Assembly: GCA_020252645.1 (NCBI GenBank)
Contig: JADCCN010000002.1
Location: 434,001-498,000, forward strand
Length of the DNA: 64,000 bases
Origin: Methylobacterium sp.
GTDB lineage: Bacteria; Pseudomonadota; Alphaproteobacteria; Rhizobiales; Beijerinckiaceae
Direction of reading: 5' to 3'
Shown: in pieces, positions 10,395 through 19,668 of the stretch
How positions within the stretch are numbered: position 1 is the stretch's first letter
Layout: each line of letters starts with the position of its first letter
Position numbers and translations under genes: made by a program
The notes under the pieces: generated by a model
Database searches by the model: none
What the model was told of the DNA's origin: nothing
What the model saw: the letters and a program-made list of their open reading frames with translations, nothing else

Positions 10395-11482
10395 GCGTGG
10401 GAATCCTGCGCATTCGCAGGAAACCTGCGACGAAGATTGGCGGGCAGAGCCATCAGTGTCAGGCGCCGCAGGGGCTGCCAGCCGATGCTGAGGCCGAGGA
10501 TGATCGCCCCCAGGGCAAGAAGGGCGGCCGGAACGGTCGCGGTGGTGATCGCCGCTTCCCTGAAGAGCGTGCCGAGCGCGATACCGGTATAGACCAGCGC
10601 CGAAACCAGCAGCGCCCGCCGGTCGATGACGAGCGCCACCATCGAGAGCAAGAGGAACAACCCGATCATTGCAATGGCCTTCGCCGGGTTCACGGTCGCG
10701 ACGCCCCCGAACACCTCCTGGATGACGCTGTGCACGATCAGCGGCGCGGAGAGGAGATGCAGCCAGAAGGCGATATCCGTGCGGCGGGTCTCGCGGCGCG
10801 GATCGGACATGTCGAAACGCATGGCAAGCAGGAAGATCAGCACGCCGATCAGCAGGATGATGAGCCCGGCAAAACGCTCGACCAGAACCGGCGCCAGCGC
10901 AAGCAGGAACACGAAAGCCGAACCCGCCAGAACGGCCACGCCGGCCGCCACGGTGACCGGCACGCGGAAGCGCCGGTAATGGAGCCAGACCGCGCCGACA
11001 GTCAGCAGGGCGGAGAGGGCCAGGGCCAGACGATCCCCGAGGAGGCCGGATCGCCGGCCAAAATCGAAGGCGCGATAAAGGCGGGAGGCATCGAGCCCCC
11101 AGATCATCGACATCCAGAGATGGATCGAAACCAGGGCCGAGCCGGTGAACAAGACCAGAAGCACGATGCTGGGCAAAGCCATGCGATGGCGGCGCGAGAA
11201 GAGTTCCGCAAGCCCCCAGATGAGCAGCGTGAGAACGGGCGCACCCACCGCGGGCCTGACCGATTGCAGCAGGAAATAGCTTGCGGCCCCCACGAAAAGC
11301 CCGATGCCGATCACCACGAAGATATCGGCAAAGCCCGAGACAAAGCGGAGTTTCTCGCGATCGGCCTCCGGCTCGAATTCGCGCCGCGCCGCATCCTCGG
11401 CAAGCCGGCGCAGGCCATCCGCCTGCTGGGCCGTGACAATGCCGCGCTCGACCGCCTGGCGCAGGACGGGTTCGGAAATCAT
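10391..11482 (-). CDS. uncharacterised polytopic membrane protein between hslV and hslU
   Basis: 363 residues: an N-terminal cytoplasmic segment of about 45 residues (charged, helical, containing [21 protein letters not shown]), then roughly ten hydrophobic segments, and a short basic tail. The N-terminal segment plus multi-helix body is reminiscent of DUF2157-type membrane proteins, but I do not recognise the family with certainty. It overlaps hslV by ATGA at its start and hslU by ATGA at its end, so the three are translated as a unit. In most bacteria hslV and hslU are adjacent or, in some alphaproteobacteria, separated by an acetyltransferase gene. No catalytic motif is evident. A link to membrane-protein quality control is only a guess from position. 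Confidence 0.7.
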   Translation of the reverse strand: MISEPVLRQAVERGIVTAQQADGLRRLAEDAARREFEPEADREKLRFVSGFADIFVVIGIGLFVGAASYFLLQSVRPAVGAPVLTLLIWGLAELFSRRHRMALPSIVLLVLFTGSALVSIHLWMSMIWGLDASRLYRAFDFGRRSGLLGDRLALALSALLTVGAVWLHYRRFRVPVTVAAGVAVLAGSAFVFLLALAPVLVERFAGLIILLIGVLIFLLAMRFDMSDPRRETRRTDIAFWLHLLSAPLIVHSVIQEVFGGVATVNPAKAIAMIGLFLLLSMVALVIDRRALLVSALVYTGIALGTLFREAAITTATVPAALLALGAIILGLSIGWQPLRRLTLMALPANLRRRFPANAQDSHA

Positions 11483-12051
11483 GCACCGATGCTTTCGATA
11501 ACGAGGGAATGGTTGGTGTAGACGCAGATATCGCCGGCGATTTGCATCGAGCGGCGCACGATTTCCTCGGCGTCGAAATCCGTCTCGGCGAGAGCGCGGG
11601 CGGCGGCGAGCGCATACATGCCTCCCGAACCGATGCCCATGATGCCGCCTTCCGGTTCGAGCACATCGCCCGTGCCCGAAAGCACGAGGCCGGTGCTTTT
11701 ATCGGCCACCAGCATCATCGCCTCGAGCCGGCGCAAGTAACGATCCGTGCGCCAATCCTTCGCGAGTTCCACGCAAGCGCGCATCAACTGGCCGGGATAT
11801 TGCTCGAGTTTCGCTTCGAGACGCTCGAATAATGTGAAGGCATCGGCCGTTGCGCCCGCAAAACCGCCGATCACCTCGCCTTTCGCGAGGCGGCGCACCT
11901 TCTTCGCATTGCCCTTGATGATGGTCTGGCCGAGGCTGACCTGCCCGTCGCCGCCGATCACGGTCCGGCCGCCCTTCTTCACCATGAGGATGGTGGTGGC
12001 GTGCCAGGAGTTGTTCTGCCAACCCTGGGCCGGCTCTCTCTCGTTCTGCAT
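11479..12051 (-). CDS. hslV: ATP-dependent protease peptidase subunit HslV (ClpQ)
   Basis: 190-residue proteasome-like threonine peptidase. After a short propeptide the mature N-terminus would be T19 in HATTILMV, the nucleophile; [10 protein letters not shown] and the glycine-rich [15 protein letters not shown] follow as in the family. The start at ATG 12051-12049 is preceded by AGGAAG. It is divergent from hisB, as in many Rhizobiales. A heat-shock-type promoter candidate lies at 12076-12106. Confidence 0.96.
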   Translation of the reverse strand: MQNEREPAQGWQNNSWHATTILMVKKGGRTVIGGDGQVSLGQTIIKGNAKKVRRLAKGEVIGGFAGATADAFTLFERLEAKLEQYPGQLMRACVELAKDWRTDRYLRRLEAMMLVADKSTGLVLSGTGDVLEPEGGIMGIGSGGMYALAAARALAETDFDAEEIVRRSMQIAGDICVYTNHSLVIESIGA

Positions 12052-12075
12052 CCCGCGCTTCCTTGCTCGAGCCTG

Positions 12076-12106
12076 AATGTAGGGGCTCGCGAGGCGAATT
12101 GCCAAG
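12076..12106 (-). promoter_or_regulatory. candidate RpoH (sigma-32) promoter of hslV
   Basis: On the minus strand CTTGGC is followed after 16 bases by CCCTACATT, close to the alphaproteobacterial RpoH pattern (CTTG at -35, CCCATAT-like at -10). It lies about 25 bases before the hslV start codon. HslVU is a classic heat-shock protease, which makes the assignment plausible; it was judged by eye only. Confidence 0.4.
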
Positions 12107-12203
12107 GCGGGCTGCGGACCACAGTCGCGCTTTTCCTTTTCGCCTGCATGTTCTAAAGCCTCGCGGCATGTGGCCGCGCGCCACGAAAGCACGGGGGCAG
12201 GCC

Positions 12204-12797
12204 ATGCGCCGCGCAGAGGTGAAACGCGAGACGGGCGAAACGAAGATCGCCGTCGCCCTCGATCTCGATGGAACCGGCCGGGCGGATATCGCCACCGGCA
12301 TCGGCTTCCTCGATCACATGCTGACTTTGCTCGCCCGGCATTCGATGATCGATTTCCTCGTGCGCGCCGAGGGCGACCTGCAGGTGGATGACCACCACAC
12401 GACCGAAGATGTCGGCATCGCCCTCGGGCAGGCCCTGCGGCAGGCACTCGGCGCCAAGATCGGCATCCGCCGCTATGCCGATTGCCTGATGCCGATGGAC
12501 GAGACCTTGGCGCGCGTGGCGCTCGACATCTCCGGCCGGGCCTTCCTTGTCTTCAAGGCGGATTTCCCGAGCCAGAAGATCGGCACCTTCGATACCGAGC
12601 TCGTGCGCGAATTCTTCCAGGCTTTTGCGGCGAATGCGCAGGTGACGCTCCACGCCGAGGCGCTTCATGGCGAAAACAGCCATCATATCGCCGAAGCTTT
12701 GTTCAAGGGCCTCGCCCGTGTGCTGCGTCACGCCACTGAAATCGATTCGCGCGCGAAGGATGCCGTGCCTTCCACCAAGGGAACCCTTTCGGTCTGA
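12204..12797 (+). CDS. hisB: imidazoleglycerol-phosphate dehydratase
   Basis: 197-residue monofunctional HisB, which removes water from imidazoleglycerol phosphate in histidine synthesis. The two metal-binding repeats are visible as [14 protein letters not shown] and [13 protein letters not shown]. The ATG at 12204 was selected because it starts the conserved [14 protein letters not shown] sequence after a purine-rich GGGGGCAGG. It is the first gene of the plus-strand histidine operon; the DUF2628 gene follows after 13 bases. Confidence 0.97.
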   Translation: MRRAEVKRETGETKIAVALDLDGTGRADIATGIGFLDHMLTLLARHSMIDFLVRAEGDLQVDDHHTTEDVGIALGQALRQALGAKIGIRRYADCLMPMDETLARVALDISGRAFLVFKADFPSQKIGTFDTELVREFFQAFAANAQVTLHAEALHGENSHHIAEALFKGLARVLRHATEIDSRAKDAVPSTKGTLSV

Positions 12798-12810
12798 TGA
12801 GGTCGGTCTG

Positions 12811-13305
12811 ATGGCCCGCTATACGGTGCACGTGAAGGGAGAGGGGCCCGAGGCCCTGGCCCGCGCTCAATTCGTGCGAGACGGGTTCTCCTGGCTTGCT
12901 CTGGGCTTCGGGCCTTTCTGGCTTCTGGCCAAGGGCGCTTGGATTTCGGCGCTGCTGCTCATCGCGCTGCTGATGGGAATGGCGATGCTGCTGGGTTCGA
13001 TCGGGATAGCGGTGATGTTTCCGCTGGTTTCCCAGCTGGTTTATTTCCTTGTTGCGCTGGAATCGGGCGCGATCCGGGCCTGGGAGCTGGAAATCAAGGG
13101 CCATCGTTTCGCGGGCGTGATCTCCGGTGATGACCGCGACGTGATGGAGCGCCGGTTCTTCGCGGAATCGCTCGGCGAAGCGGCCGCTCCCGCGCCGGTT
13201 TCCGCGCCCTTCCCTGTCGAATTTGCGCCGACGCGGACCGTGAGCGGCGTCCCGGTCATCGGGCTCTTCCCGAACCCCTCCCGCCCCGGAGGCCGCCGGC
13301 CATGA
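12811..13305 (+). CDS. DUF2628 membrane protein in the his operon
   Basis: 164 residues with a soluble N-terminus (MARYTVHVKGEGPEALARA) and two or three hydrophobic segments around residues 31-82. A proline-rich tail follows. This matches DUF2628 proteins, which commonly sit between hisB and hisH in Rhizobiales. The start is 14 bases after the hisB stop and the end overlaps hisH as ATGA. Function is unknown; no histidine-pathway activity can be assigned. Confidence 0.82.
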   Translation: MARYTVHVKGEGPEALARAQFVRDGFSWLALGFGPFWLLAKGAWISALLLIALLMGMAMLLGSIGIAVMFPLVSQLVYFLVALESGAIRAWELEIKGHRFAGVISGDDRDVMERRFFAESLGEAAAPAPVSAPFPVEFAPTRTVSGVPVIGLFPNPSRPGGRRP

Positions 13306-13952
13306 AGGTCGCGCTGATCGATTACGGCGCGGGAAACCTGCATTCCTGCGGCAAGGCGCTTGAGCGTGCGCTCGCGGCCAATGGCATGGCGGGCACGGTC
13401 GAGGTGGGCGCGAAGCCGGAGGTAATCGGAGCGGCGGATGCCATCGTGCTTCCCGGCGATGGGGCCTTCAAGGATTGCCGTGACGAACTCGCGGCGGTTT
13501 CCGGCCTCGAGCAGGCCTTGCACGAGGCTGTCCGGGTGAAGGCGCGCCCCTTCCTCGGCATCTGCGTTGGCATGCAATTGCTGGCGGATATCGGCGAGGA
13601 GCGCGGAGAAACCGCCGGCCTCGGCTGGATTCCCGGTCGCGTGGTGGCGCTGGATCCGGCCGAGCGGCATCTCAAGGTGCCGCATATGGGCTGGAACACG
13701 CTCGAATCGCGTGGCTCGCACCCCGTGCTGAAGGATGTTCCCTTCGGCGAGCAGGCCCTGCACGCCTATTTCCTGCATTCCTTCCACCTGCTGCCGAGGC
13801 ATGCGGGCGATCTCCTGGCCATTGCCGATTATGGCGGGCCGGTCTCGGCCATCGTGGGCCGCGAGAACATCGTCGGCACGCAATTCCACCCGGAAAAGAG
13901 CCAGCAGCTCGGCCTCCGGCTTCTCCAGAACTTCCTCGCGTGGCGTCCATGA
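13302..13952 (+). CDS. hisH: imidazole glycerol phosphate synthase subunit HisH (glutamine amidotransferase)
   Basis: 216-residue class I glutamine amidotransferase that supplies ammonia to HisF. The nucleophile is C88 in FLGICVGMQ, and the His-Glu pair lies in [10 protein letters not shown] near the C-terminus. It overlaps the upstream DUF2628 gene and downstream hisA by ATGA at each end. Length and motif spacing are normal. Confidence 0.97.
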   Translation: MKVALIDYGAGNLHSCGKALERALAANGMAGTVEVGAKPEVIGAADAIVLPGDGAFKDCRDELAAVSGLEQALHEAVRVKARPFLGICVGMQLLADIGEERGETAGLGWIPGRVVALDPAERHLKVPHMGWNTLESRGSHPVLKDVPFGEQALHAYFLHSFHLLPRHAGDLLAIADYGGPVSAIVGRENIVGTQFHPEKSQQLGLRLLQNFLAWRP

Positions 13953-14689
13953 TCCTTTACCCCGCCATCGACCTCAAGAACGGCCAATGCGTGCGCCTGA
14001 AACAGGGCGACATGGCGCAGGCGACTGTGTTCAACGATGACCCTGGGGCGCAGGCCGCGCGCTTCGAGGCGCAGGGCTTCGAGGCCTTGCATGTCGTCGA
14101 TCTCGACGGTGCCTTCGCGGGCGAGGCGGTCAATGCCGTGGCGGTGGAAGCGATTCTCCGCCGCGTGCGCTTCCCCGTGCAATTGGGGGGAGGCATCCGC
14201 AGGATGCAGCAGGTCGAGGCCTGGCTCGCGCGCGGCGTCTCCCGAGTCATCATCGGCACGGCGGCCCTGCGCGATCCCGATTTCGTGAAGAGGGCGGCGA
14301 AGGCCTTTCCCGGCAAAGTGGCGGTCGGCATCGATGCCCGCGACGGGCGCGTGGCGGTGGAAGGCTGGGCCGAGACCTCCGACATGCGCGATGTCGAATT
14401 GGGCAGGCGCTTCGAGGATGCCGGCGTGGCGGCCGTCATCTACACGAACATCGCGCGCGACGGCATGCTCTCGGGCCTCGATTTCGAAGGCACGATCGCG
14501 CTTGCCGAAAGCCTGTCGATCCCCGTGATCGCCTCGGGCGGGCTTGCCTCCATGGCCGATATCGAGCGGCTCGCCTCGCCCGAATGCGCGCATCTCGCCG
14601 GCGCCATCACGGGGCGCGCGCTCTATGACGGGCGGCTCGATCCCGCGCAGGCCATCGCAACCATCCGGGCCGCGAGGGCTTTGGCATGA
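13949..14689 (+). CDS. hisA: ProFAR isomerase HisA
   Basis: 246-residue TIM-barrel phosphoribosylformimino-aminoimidazole-carboxamide ribotide isomerase. The N-terminal [17 protein letters not shown] holds the catalytic aspartate D8, and GGGIRRMQ and the C-terminal phosphate-binding SGGLAS are present. I chose the ATG at 13949, which overlaps the hisH stop as ATGA like the neighbouring junctions. A GTG three codons upstream (13940) is an alternative. Confidence 0.96.
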   Translation: MILYPAIDLKNGQCVRLKQGDMAQATVFNDDPGAQAARFEAQGFEALHVVDLDGAFAGEAVNAVAVEAILRRVRFPVQLGGGIRRMQQVEAWLARGVSRVIIGTAALRDPDFVKRAAKAFPGKVAVGIDARDGRVAVEGWAETSDMRDVELGRRFEDAGVAAVIYTNIARDGMLSGLDFEGTIALAESLSIPVIASGGLASMADIERLASPECAHLAGAITGRALYDGRLDPAQAIATIRAARALA

Positions 14690-15474
14690 GCCTCAAGGTG
14701 CGCGTCATCCCCTGCCTCGATGTGAAGGACGGCCGCGTCGTGAAGGGGGTGCAATTCGTCGATCTCGTCGATGCCGGCGATCCCGTGGAGAGCGCCAGGG
14801 CCTATGACGCGGCGGGCGCGGATGAGTTATGCTTCCTCGACATCACCGCGAGCCACGAGAATCGCGGCACCATCCTCGATGTCGTCAGGCGCACGGCCGA
14901 GAATTGCTTCATGCCGGTGACGGTGGGCGGCGGCGTGCGCGCGGTCGCGGATATCCGCGCGCTGATGCTCGCCGGCGCCGACAAGGTGTCGATCAACACC
15001 GCCGCCGTGAAGGATCGCGCGATCGTGGGCCGCGCGGCCGAGAAATTCGGCGCGCAGGCGATCGTGGTCGCCATCGATGCGAAGAAGGTCTCCGAGCCGG
15101 GCGAAAACGACCGCTGGGAGATCTTCACCCATGGCGGGCGCAACCACACCGGCCTTGATGCGATTGAGTATGCGCGCGAGGTGGCCGATCTTGGCGCGGG
15201 CGAAATTCTGCTCACCTCCATGGATCGCGACGGCACCAAGGCGGGCTTCGATCTGGCCTTGACCCGCACCATCGCCGAGGCGGTGACCATCCCTGTGGTC
15301 GCTTCCGGCGGCGTCGGGACACTGGACCATCTTGTGGAAGGAATAAAAGTCGGCAAAGCTTCCGCAGTCCTTGCTGCGTCGATCTTCCATTTCGGCACCT
15401 TCACCATCGGCGAGGCGAAAAATCACATGGCGCGGGCGGGCCTTCCCGTGCGCCTCGACGGGATTGCCGGATGA
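14686..15474 (+). CDS. hisF: imidazole glycerol phosphate synthase subunit HisF (cyclase)
   Basis: 262-residue TIM-barrel partner of HisH producing imidazoleglycerol phosphate and AICAR. Catalytic D11 is in [15 protein letters not shown] and D130-region AIDAKK is present. Phosphate-binding glycines occur in GGGVRAV and SGGVGTLDH. It overlaps hisA and hisE by ATGA. Confidence 0.97.
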   Translation: MSLKVRVIPCLDVKDGRVVKGVQFVDLVDAGDPVESARAYDAAGADELCFLDITASHENRGTILDVVRRTAENCFMPVTVGGGVRAVADIRALMLAGADKVSINTAAVKDRAIVGRAAEKFGAQAIVVAIDAKKVSEPGENDRWEIFTHGGRNHTGLDAIEYAREVADLGAGEILLTSMDRDGTKAGFDLALTRTIAEAVTIPVVASGGVGTLDHLVEGIKVGKASAVLAASIFHFGTFTIGEAKNHMARAGLPVRLDGIAG

Positions 15475-15794
15475 GCCAGTTCACCCTCGAACATCTCGAA
15501 GCCCTCATCGCGGTGAGGGCCGGCGCCGATCCGGCCGAATCGCACACGGCGAAGCTCGTGGCGCGCGGCATGAGCCAGGCCGCGAAGAAACTCGGCGAGG
15601 AAGCGGTGGAAACCGTGATCGCCGGCATGAAGGGCGATGTCGAGGAACTCACCAGGGAGAGTGCCGATGTGCTCTACCATCTGCTCGTGGTGCTCTACAT
15701 TGCCGGAGTTCCGCTGAAAGACGTGCTTGACGAACTGGCTTCTCGCACGGCCCAATCCGGGATCGCGGAAAAGGCCGCTCGCAAGCCTGTCTGA
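15471..15794 (+). CDS. hisE: phosphoribosyl-ATP pyrophosphatase
   Basis: 107-residue monofunctional HisE of the all-alpha NTP pyrophosphohydrolase fold, second step of histidine synthesis. The acidic metal-binding blocks are [18 protein letters not shown] and [13 protein letters not shown]. It starts at the ATGA overlap with hisF; hisI is not in this window, so cyclohydrolase must be encoded elsewhere. Confidence 0.95.
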   Translation: MSQFTLEHLEALIAVRAGADPAESHTAKLVARGMSQAAKKLGEEAVETVIAGMKGDVEELTRESADVLYHLLVVLYIAGVPLKDVLDELASRTAQSGIAEKAARKPV

Positions 15795-15845
15795 GAACAG
15801 GCGCGGCCAGGGAAGCGAAAACGCTCTGGGGGAGGGGCTTTTTTC

Positions 15846-16814
15846 ATGGATGCTCGCGTCTCGAAACTCGCGCCCGATGTGGATCTCTCGCCCTTCCGCG
15901 TCTTCGACCGGCAGGAATGGGCATCGCTGCGTGCCGATACGCCCCTGACCCTCAGCCTCGAGGAGATCAAGGGCCTGCAATCCATGAATGATCGCCTCAG
16001 CCTCGAGGAGGTGGTGGAGATCTATCTGCCGCTGTCCCGCCTGCTCGCGCTCTACACGGCGGCGGCGCAGGGGCTCTACAAGGCGACGCAGCGTTTTCTC
16101 AATGCCGGAGACGGCAAGGTTCCTTATGTCATCGGCGTCGCGGGCTCTGTGGCGGTAGGCAAATCCACCACGGCGCGCGTGCTGGAAAAGCTGCTGACGC
16201 GCTGGCCCAACACGCCGAAGGTGAGCCTGATCACCACGGATGGCTTCCTCTACCCCAATGCGGAACTGCGCAGCCTCGGACTGATGGAGCGCAAGGGCTT
16301 CCCCGAGAGCTATGACAGCATGGCGATCGTGAAATTTCTCGCGCAGATCAAGGCCGGCGAGCGCCATGTGCCCGCGCCGCTTTATTCCCACCTGGTCTAT
16401 GATGTGCTGCCCGGCGAACAGCAGCTCGTGGACCGACCGGACATCCTGATCTTCGAGGGCCTCAACGTGCTCCAGCCGCCGCGCCTGCCGCGCGATGGCA
16501 AGCCGGTGCCTTACGTCTCCGATTTCCTCGATTTCTCGATCTATATCGACGCGGACGAGGAACTCCTGCGCAAATGGTATGTCGATCGCTTCATGGCCTT
16601 GCGCGAAACGGCCTTCCGCAAGCCGGAAAGCTTCTTCCACCGCTATGCCTCGATCGGCGAGGCGGAGGCGCTCGCCACCGCGCATAGCCTGTGGGACCGC
16701 ATCAACCTGCCGAACCTGCGCGAGAACATTTTCCCCACGCGGCCCCGCGCCGATCTCATCCTGCGCAAGGGCCTGAGCCACACCATCGAGGAAGTGGCGC
16801 TGCGGAAGCTCTGA
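15846..16814 (+). CDS. coaA: pantothenate kinase (type I)
   Basis: 322-residue CoaA kinase, the first step of coenzyme A synthesis. The P-loop is [17 protein letters not shown] (about residues 97-113) and the conserved [10 protein letters not shown] follows at about 135-144. Start ATG 15846 follows a GGGGGAGGGG run. It is 51 bases from hisE, and linkage to the his operon is typical of Rhizobiales. A short perfect hairpin lies between its stop and the convergent kinase gene. Confidence 0.96.
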   Translation: MDARVSKLAPDVDLSPFRVFDRQEWASLRADTPLTLSLEEIKGLQSMNDRLSLEEVVEIYLPLSRLLALYTAAAQGLYKATQRFLNAGDGKVPYVIGVAGSVAVGKSTTARVLEKLLTRWPNTPKVSLITTDGFLYPNAELRSLGLMERKGFPESYDSMAIVKFLAQIKAGERHVPAPLYSHLVYDVLPGEQQLVDRPDILIFEGLNVLQPPRLPRDGKPVPYVSDFLDFSIYIDADEELLRKWYVDRFMALRETAFRKPESFFHRYASIGEAEALATAHSLWDRINLPNLRENIFPTRPRADLILRKGLSHTIEEVALRKL

Positions 16815-16815
16815 G

Positions 16816-16832
16816 GGCCTGGAGCCCAGGCC
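16816..16832. terminator. hairpin between convergent coaA and kinase genes
   Basis: Perfect 7-bp stem GGCCTGG/CCAGGCC with a 3-base loop, filling almost the whole gap between the two stop codons. It has no T-run, so it would be a weak or factor-assisted bidirectional terminator. Confidence 0.4.
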
Positions 16833-17828
16833 TCAAAGCAAACCGTTTTCCTGCGCCAGAACCTTCAGCGACTGGGCCGGCCGCGCGCCGAGCTGCTGGA
16901 TGACATGGCTTGCGGCCAATGTGCCGAGGCGGCCCGCCTTCTCGTAACCGAGACCCGCCGTGTAGCCGAACAGGAATCCCGCCGCGAAGGCATCGCCCGC
17001 GCCCGTCGCGTCTTCCAGCGTCTCGATCGGGTAGGCCGGCACGGAGACGGTGGTCGCGCCCTCGATGAGGACAGCCCCCTTCTCCGAGCGTGTGACGGCC
17101 GCCCGCTTCGCCTGGCCGCGCAGGACTTCCAGAGCGGTATCGAAATCGGCGGTCTCGTAGAGGGCCTTCAGTTCGTGCTCGTTCGCGAAGACGAGATCCA
17201 CGGTGCCGCTGGCGATCAGATGGCGGAATTCCGCGCGATAGCGATCGACGCAGAAGCTGTCCGAGAGGGTGAGTGCGACTTCGCGGCCGGCGGCATGAGC
17301 GATCTCGGCCGCCTTGCGGAAAGCGAGCTTCGCGGCCGGCGGGTCCCACAGATAGCCTTCGAGATAGGTGACGGCCGCGGCCTGCACGGTGGCGGGGTCG
17401 ATATCGGCCTCGCTCAGGTCCTGGCAGGCGCCGAGGAACGTGTTCATCGTGCGCTCGCCATCGGGTGTCACAAGAATGAAGCTGCGCGCCGTGGCTTTGC
17501 CATCGATCGCCGGACGGGTGCCGAAGGCCACGCCGGAGGCGACGATGTCATGGGCGTAGAGATCGCCCAAAGGATCGGCCTTCACCTTGCCGATGAAAGC
17601 CGAGCGGGCGCCCAGGGAGGCCGCACCGACGCCGGTATTGGCGGCCGAACCACCGGAGATGATCGTGACCGGGCCCATCGCGGCGTAGATCGCCTCGGCA
17701 CGATCCTCGTCGATCAGCGTCATCGAGCCCTTCACCACGCCCTGGCGATGCAGGAAATCCTCCTCGCAGCGGGCGATCACATCGACGATCGCATTGCCGA
17801 TGGTGAGGACGTCATAGGTGCGGGACAT
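16833..17828 (-). CDS. PfkB-family sugar/adenosine kinase
   Basis: 331-residue ribokinase-like carbohydrate kinase. The N-terminal YDVLTIGNAIVDV, the GGSAANTG substrate block and the C-terminal PfkB signature DATGAGDAFAAGF with its catalytic aspartate are all intact. This protein type is often annotated as adenosine kinase in Rhizobiales, but the substrate is not provable here. The ATG at 17828-17826 starts the conserved sequence; the same frame is open far upstream across the smr gene, which is not part of this protein. Confidence 0.9.
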   Translation of the reverse strand: MSRTYDVLTIGNAIVDVIARCEEDFLHRQGVVKGSMTLIDEDRAEAIYAAMGPVTIISGGSAANTGVGAASLGARSAFIGKVKADPLGDLYAHDIVASGVAFGTRPAIDGKATARSFILVTPDGERTMNTFLGACQDLSEADIDPATVQAAAVTYLEGYLWDPPAAKLAFRKAAEIAHAAGREVALTLSDSFCVDRYRAEFRHLIASGTVDLVFANEHELKALYETADFDTALEVLRGQAKRAAVTRSEKGAVLIEGATTVSVPAYPIETLEDATGAGDAFAAGFLFGYTAGLGYEKAGRLGTLAASHVIQQLGARPAQSLKVLAQENGLL

Positions 17829-17883
17829 GGGATTTTCCGGTTCACGATGGGTCGCGAGGGGATGGCCGAGCGGAGGCAGGGCG

Positions 17884-18441
17884 TCAAGCCTTCTCGAACC
17901 TGCGCGCCCGGCGCAGGCGCACATAAAGTGCCCCCTCGCCCCCGTGACCTGGCGCCGAGGCCTCATAACCGAGCACGATGCTGCGCAGGGCTGGATCAGC
18001 CAGCCAATGCGGCACAAGGCGGCGCAAGACGCCGCGCTCCTCGCCGCGGGCATCGAGGCCGCCGCCCTTGCCGGTGATGACCAGAACGAGCTTCGCGCCC
18101 AGATGATGCATGGCATAGAGGAATTCGAGCAGATCGCGATGCGCCTCGGCCTGGCGCAGGCCATGCAGGTCGATCCGCCCGTCAAGCGGCTGCAACCCCC
18201 GCGCAACATCGCGCCGGGCGCGCCGATCCAGCGGCGCGAGGGGCGGAATGGGGCGGGGCTCGGCCTTTTTCGGGGGCTTTGGCGGGTGGTTCGCAGCAAT
18301 CGGCAGCGGTGCCGGAACCGCCGGCGGCGTTTCCTCCGGCAATTCGGGCAGCATGCGGCCCGGCAAGGGCTTCGCCTGCCGCGCCACGTGGTGCCAGACC
18401 TGCACCTCCTCCGGGGATAATCCACGCCGCTTGCGCCGCAT
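17884..18441 (-). CDS. Smr domain protein
   Basis: 185 residues: a proline-rich, charged N-terminal half and a C-terminal Smr domain, recognised by IDLHGLRQAEA (about 88-98) and LVLVITGKGGG (about 118-128). Smr domains act as nucleases or nicking modules in MutS2 and stand-alone proteins; the substrate of this one is unknown. It follows mltA by three bases, an order seen widely in Rhizobiales, so the two are likely cotranscribed. Confidence 0.88.
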   Translation of the reverse strand: MRRKRRGLSPEEVQVWHHVARQAKPLPGRMLPELPEETPPAVPAPLPIAANHPPKPPKKAEPRPIPPLAPLDRRARRDVARGLQPLDGRIDLHGLRQAEAHRDLLEFLYAMHHLGAKLVLVITGKGGGLDARGEERGVLRRLVPHWLADPALRSIVLGYEASAPGHGGEGALYVRLRRARRFEKA

Positions 18442-18444
18442 GGC

Positions 18445-19668
18445 TCATCCCCCCCGCGGCCAGAGGACGACGAAACGCATCGAATCGCGCACCAGACCGG
18501 CGCGTTGCCCTGCCTCGGGGCCTGATCCCATGAAGAAATCCCCGCGGGCCGGGCCGAGAATCGCCGAACCGGTATCCTGCGCGATCATCAGGCGATCGAG
18601 AGGCCGGCGCGGGCCTTCGGGCGTGAGCGGCGAAACCTCGATCCAGACCGGCAGGCCATAGGGCCAGAGCGTGCGATCGACCGCGAGGCTGCGTCCTGCG
18701 GTGAGCGGCACGCCCGCGCCGCCGATCGGGCCGCGCGCAGGATCGAGCATCGGTTCGAGCGCGAAGAAAATGTAGGAGCGGTTGCGCTCCATCAGCGCGC
18801 GGCCCCGCACGGGATCAGCCCGCAGCCAGCCCATCAGGCGCTCCAGCGACATCTCGGGCAGCGAGATCTCGCCCTGCTCCACCAGTAGGCGACCGATGGA
18901 GGTATAGGGATGGCCGTTCCGCCCGGCATAGGTGAGGCGGGCGCGCGTGCCATCCGTGAGCGTGAGCCGGGCCGAGCCCTGCACCTGGGTGATGAAAAGC
19001 TCGGCCTCGTCCCGAAGCCATGCGATTTCCAGGCCCTGACCCGCCAGCGCGCCCGCCCAGATCGCCACACGATCCGGAAAGACGGAATAAAGGCCCTCGC
19101 GCAGGCGGGCGGCGGCATGGGTCTGGTCGATGCCAGGGGGGCGGGGTTCATCCTGCGCGAAGGTCACCAGGTCCGCCGGGCGGGCCAGCACGGGCACGGG
19201 AAATTCGGTGCTGCGCTCGCGGGAAGCCACGATTTCCGGTTCGAAATAGGCCGTCAGGAAGCCATTCCCAATCCTGGGTCGGATTTCGAAGGGCTGGAAA
19301 TGCGCCTCGAAGAACATCCGCGCAGCCCGGCCTTCGGTGATCTGCTGGGCAAGAGCCTTGCGACAGATGGCCACGAGCCCTTCCGGCGGCTTCACGCCGG
19401 GCCGCTGGGCGGGCGCGCCCTCGGCCAGAGGCTTGCAGGTTTCGAGAAAGGCGCGGAAGGCCGCGCCCGCATCATCCCGCTCCCAACCCGGGAGCTCAGC
19501 GAGGGCAAGCGGACGCAGATCGGCCTGTTCGGCCAGAGGCGGCAGGGCGCGTAGCGGATCGGCCGGCGCAGCGCCACTCACGGCCAGAAGCCCCAGCCCG
19601 GCAGCAACCAGAGCCTCAGGCGGATTCCGTCGCCACCAGACGCCAGTTCGGGTCCCGCGAGGTGACAT
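18445..19668 (-). CDS. mltA: membrane-bound lytic murein transglycosylase A (MltA)
   Basis: MltA family lytic transglycosylase, about 407 residues from the ATG at 19668-19666. It cleaves peptidoglycan glycan strands in the periplasm. Conserved blocks GFLTAYFEPE, YTSIGRLLVEQGE, NRSYIFF and the 3D domain AQDTGSAILGPARGDFFMGSG are present. A signal peptide is suggested by a basic start and the hydrophobic ALVAAGLGLLAVSGAAPA; no lipobox cysteine is visible. The start is uncertain: all ATG choices overlap the end of the Tim44 gene, 19668 by 53 bases. Confidence 0.88.
   Translation of the reverse strand: MSPRGTRTGVWWRRNPPEALVAAGLGLLAVSGAAPADPLRALPPLAEQADLRPLALAELPGWERDDAGAAFRAFLETCKPLAEGAPAQRPGVKPPEGLVAICRKALAQQITEGRAARMFFEAHFQPFEIRPRIGNGFLTAYFEPEIVASRERSTEFPVPVLARPADLVTFAQDEPRPPGIDQTHAAARLREGLYSVFPDRVAIWAGALAGQGLEIAWLRDEAELFITQVQGSARLTLTDGTRARLTYAGRNGHPYTSIGRLLVEQGEISLPEMSLERLMGWLRADPVRGRALMERNRSYIFFALEPMLDPARGPIGGAGVPLTAGRSLAVDRTLWPYGLPVWIEVSPLTPEGPRRPLDRLMIAQDTGSAILGPARGDFFMGSGPEAGQRAGLVRDSMRFVVLWPRGG

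Noticed and set aside
8898-10592. 564-codon plus-strand frame opposite hslU
   Set aside because: Antisense shadow of hslU, with a composition rich in Arg, Ala and His and no recognisable domain.
9090-11666. 858-codon frame suggesting a fused membrane-HslU protein
   Set aside because: The upstream part is an alternative frame of the membrane gene; HslU has its own ATG at 10394 and the membrane protein its own frame with a stop at 10391.
16833-18425. 530-codon frame suggesting an Smr-kinase fusion
   Set aside because: The region before 17828 in this frame is out of frame with the real Smr gene; the kinase has a natural start there.
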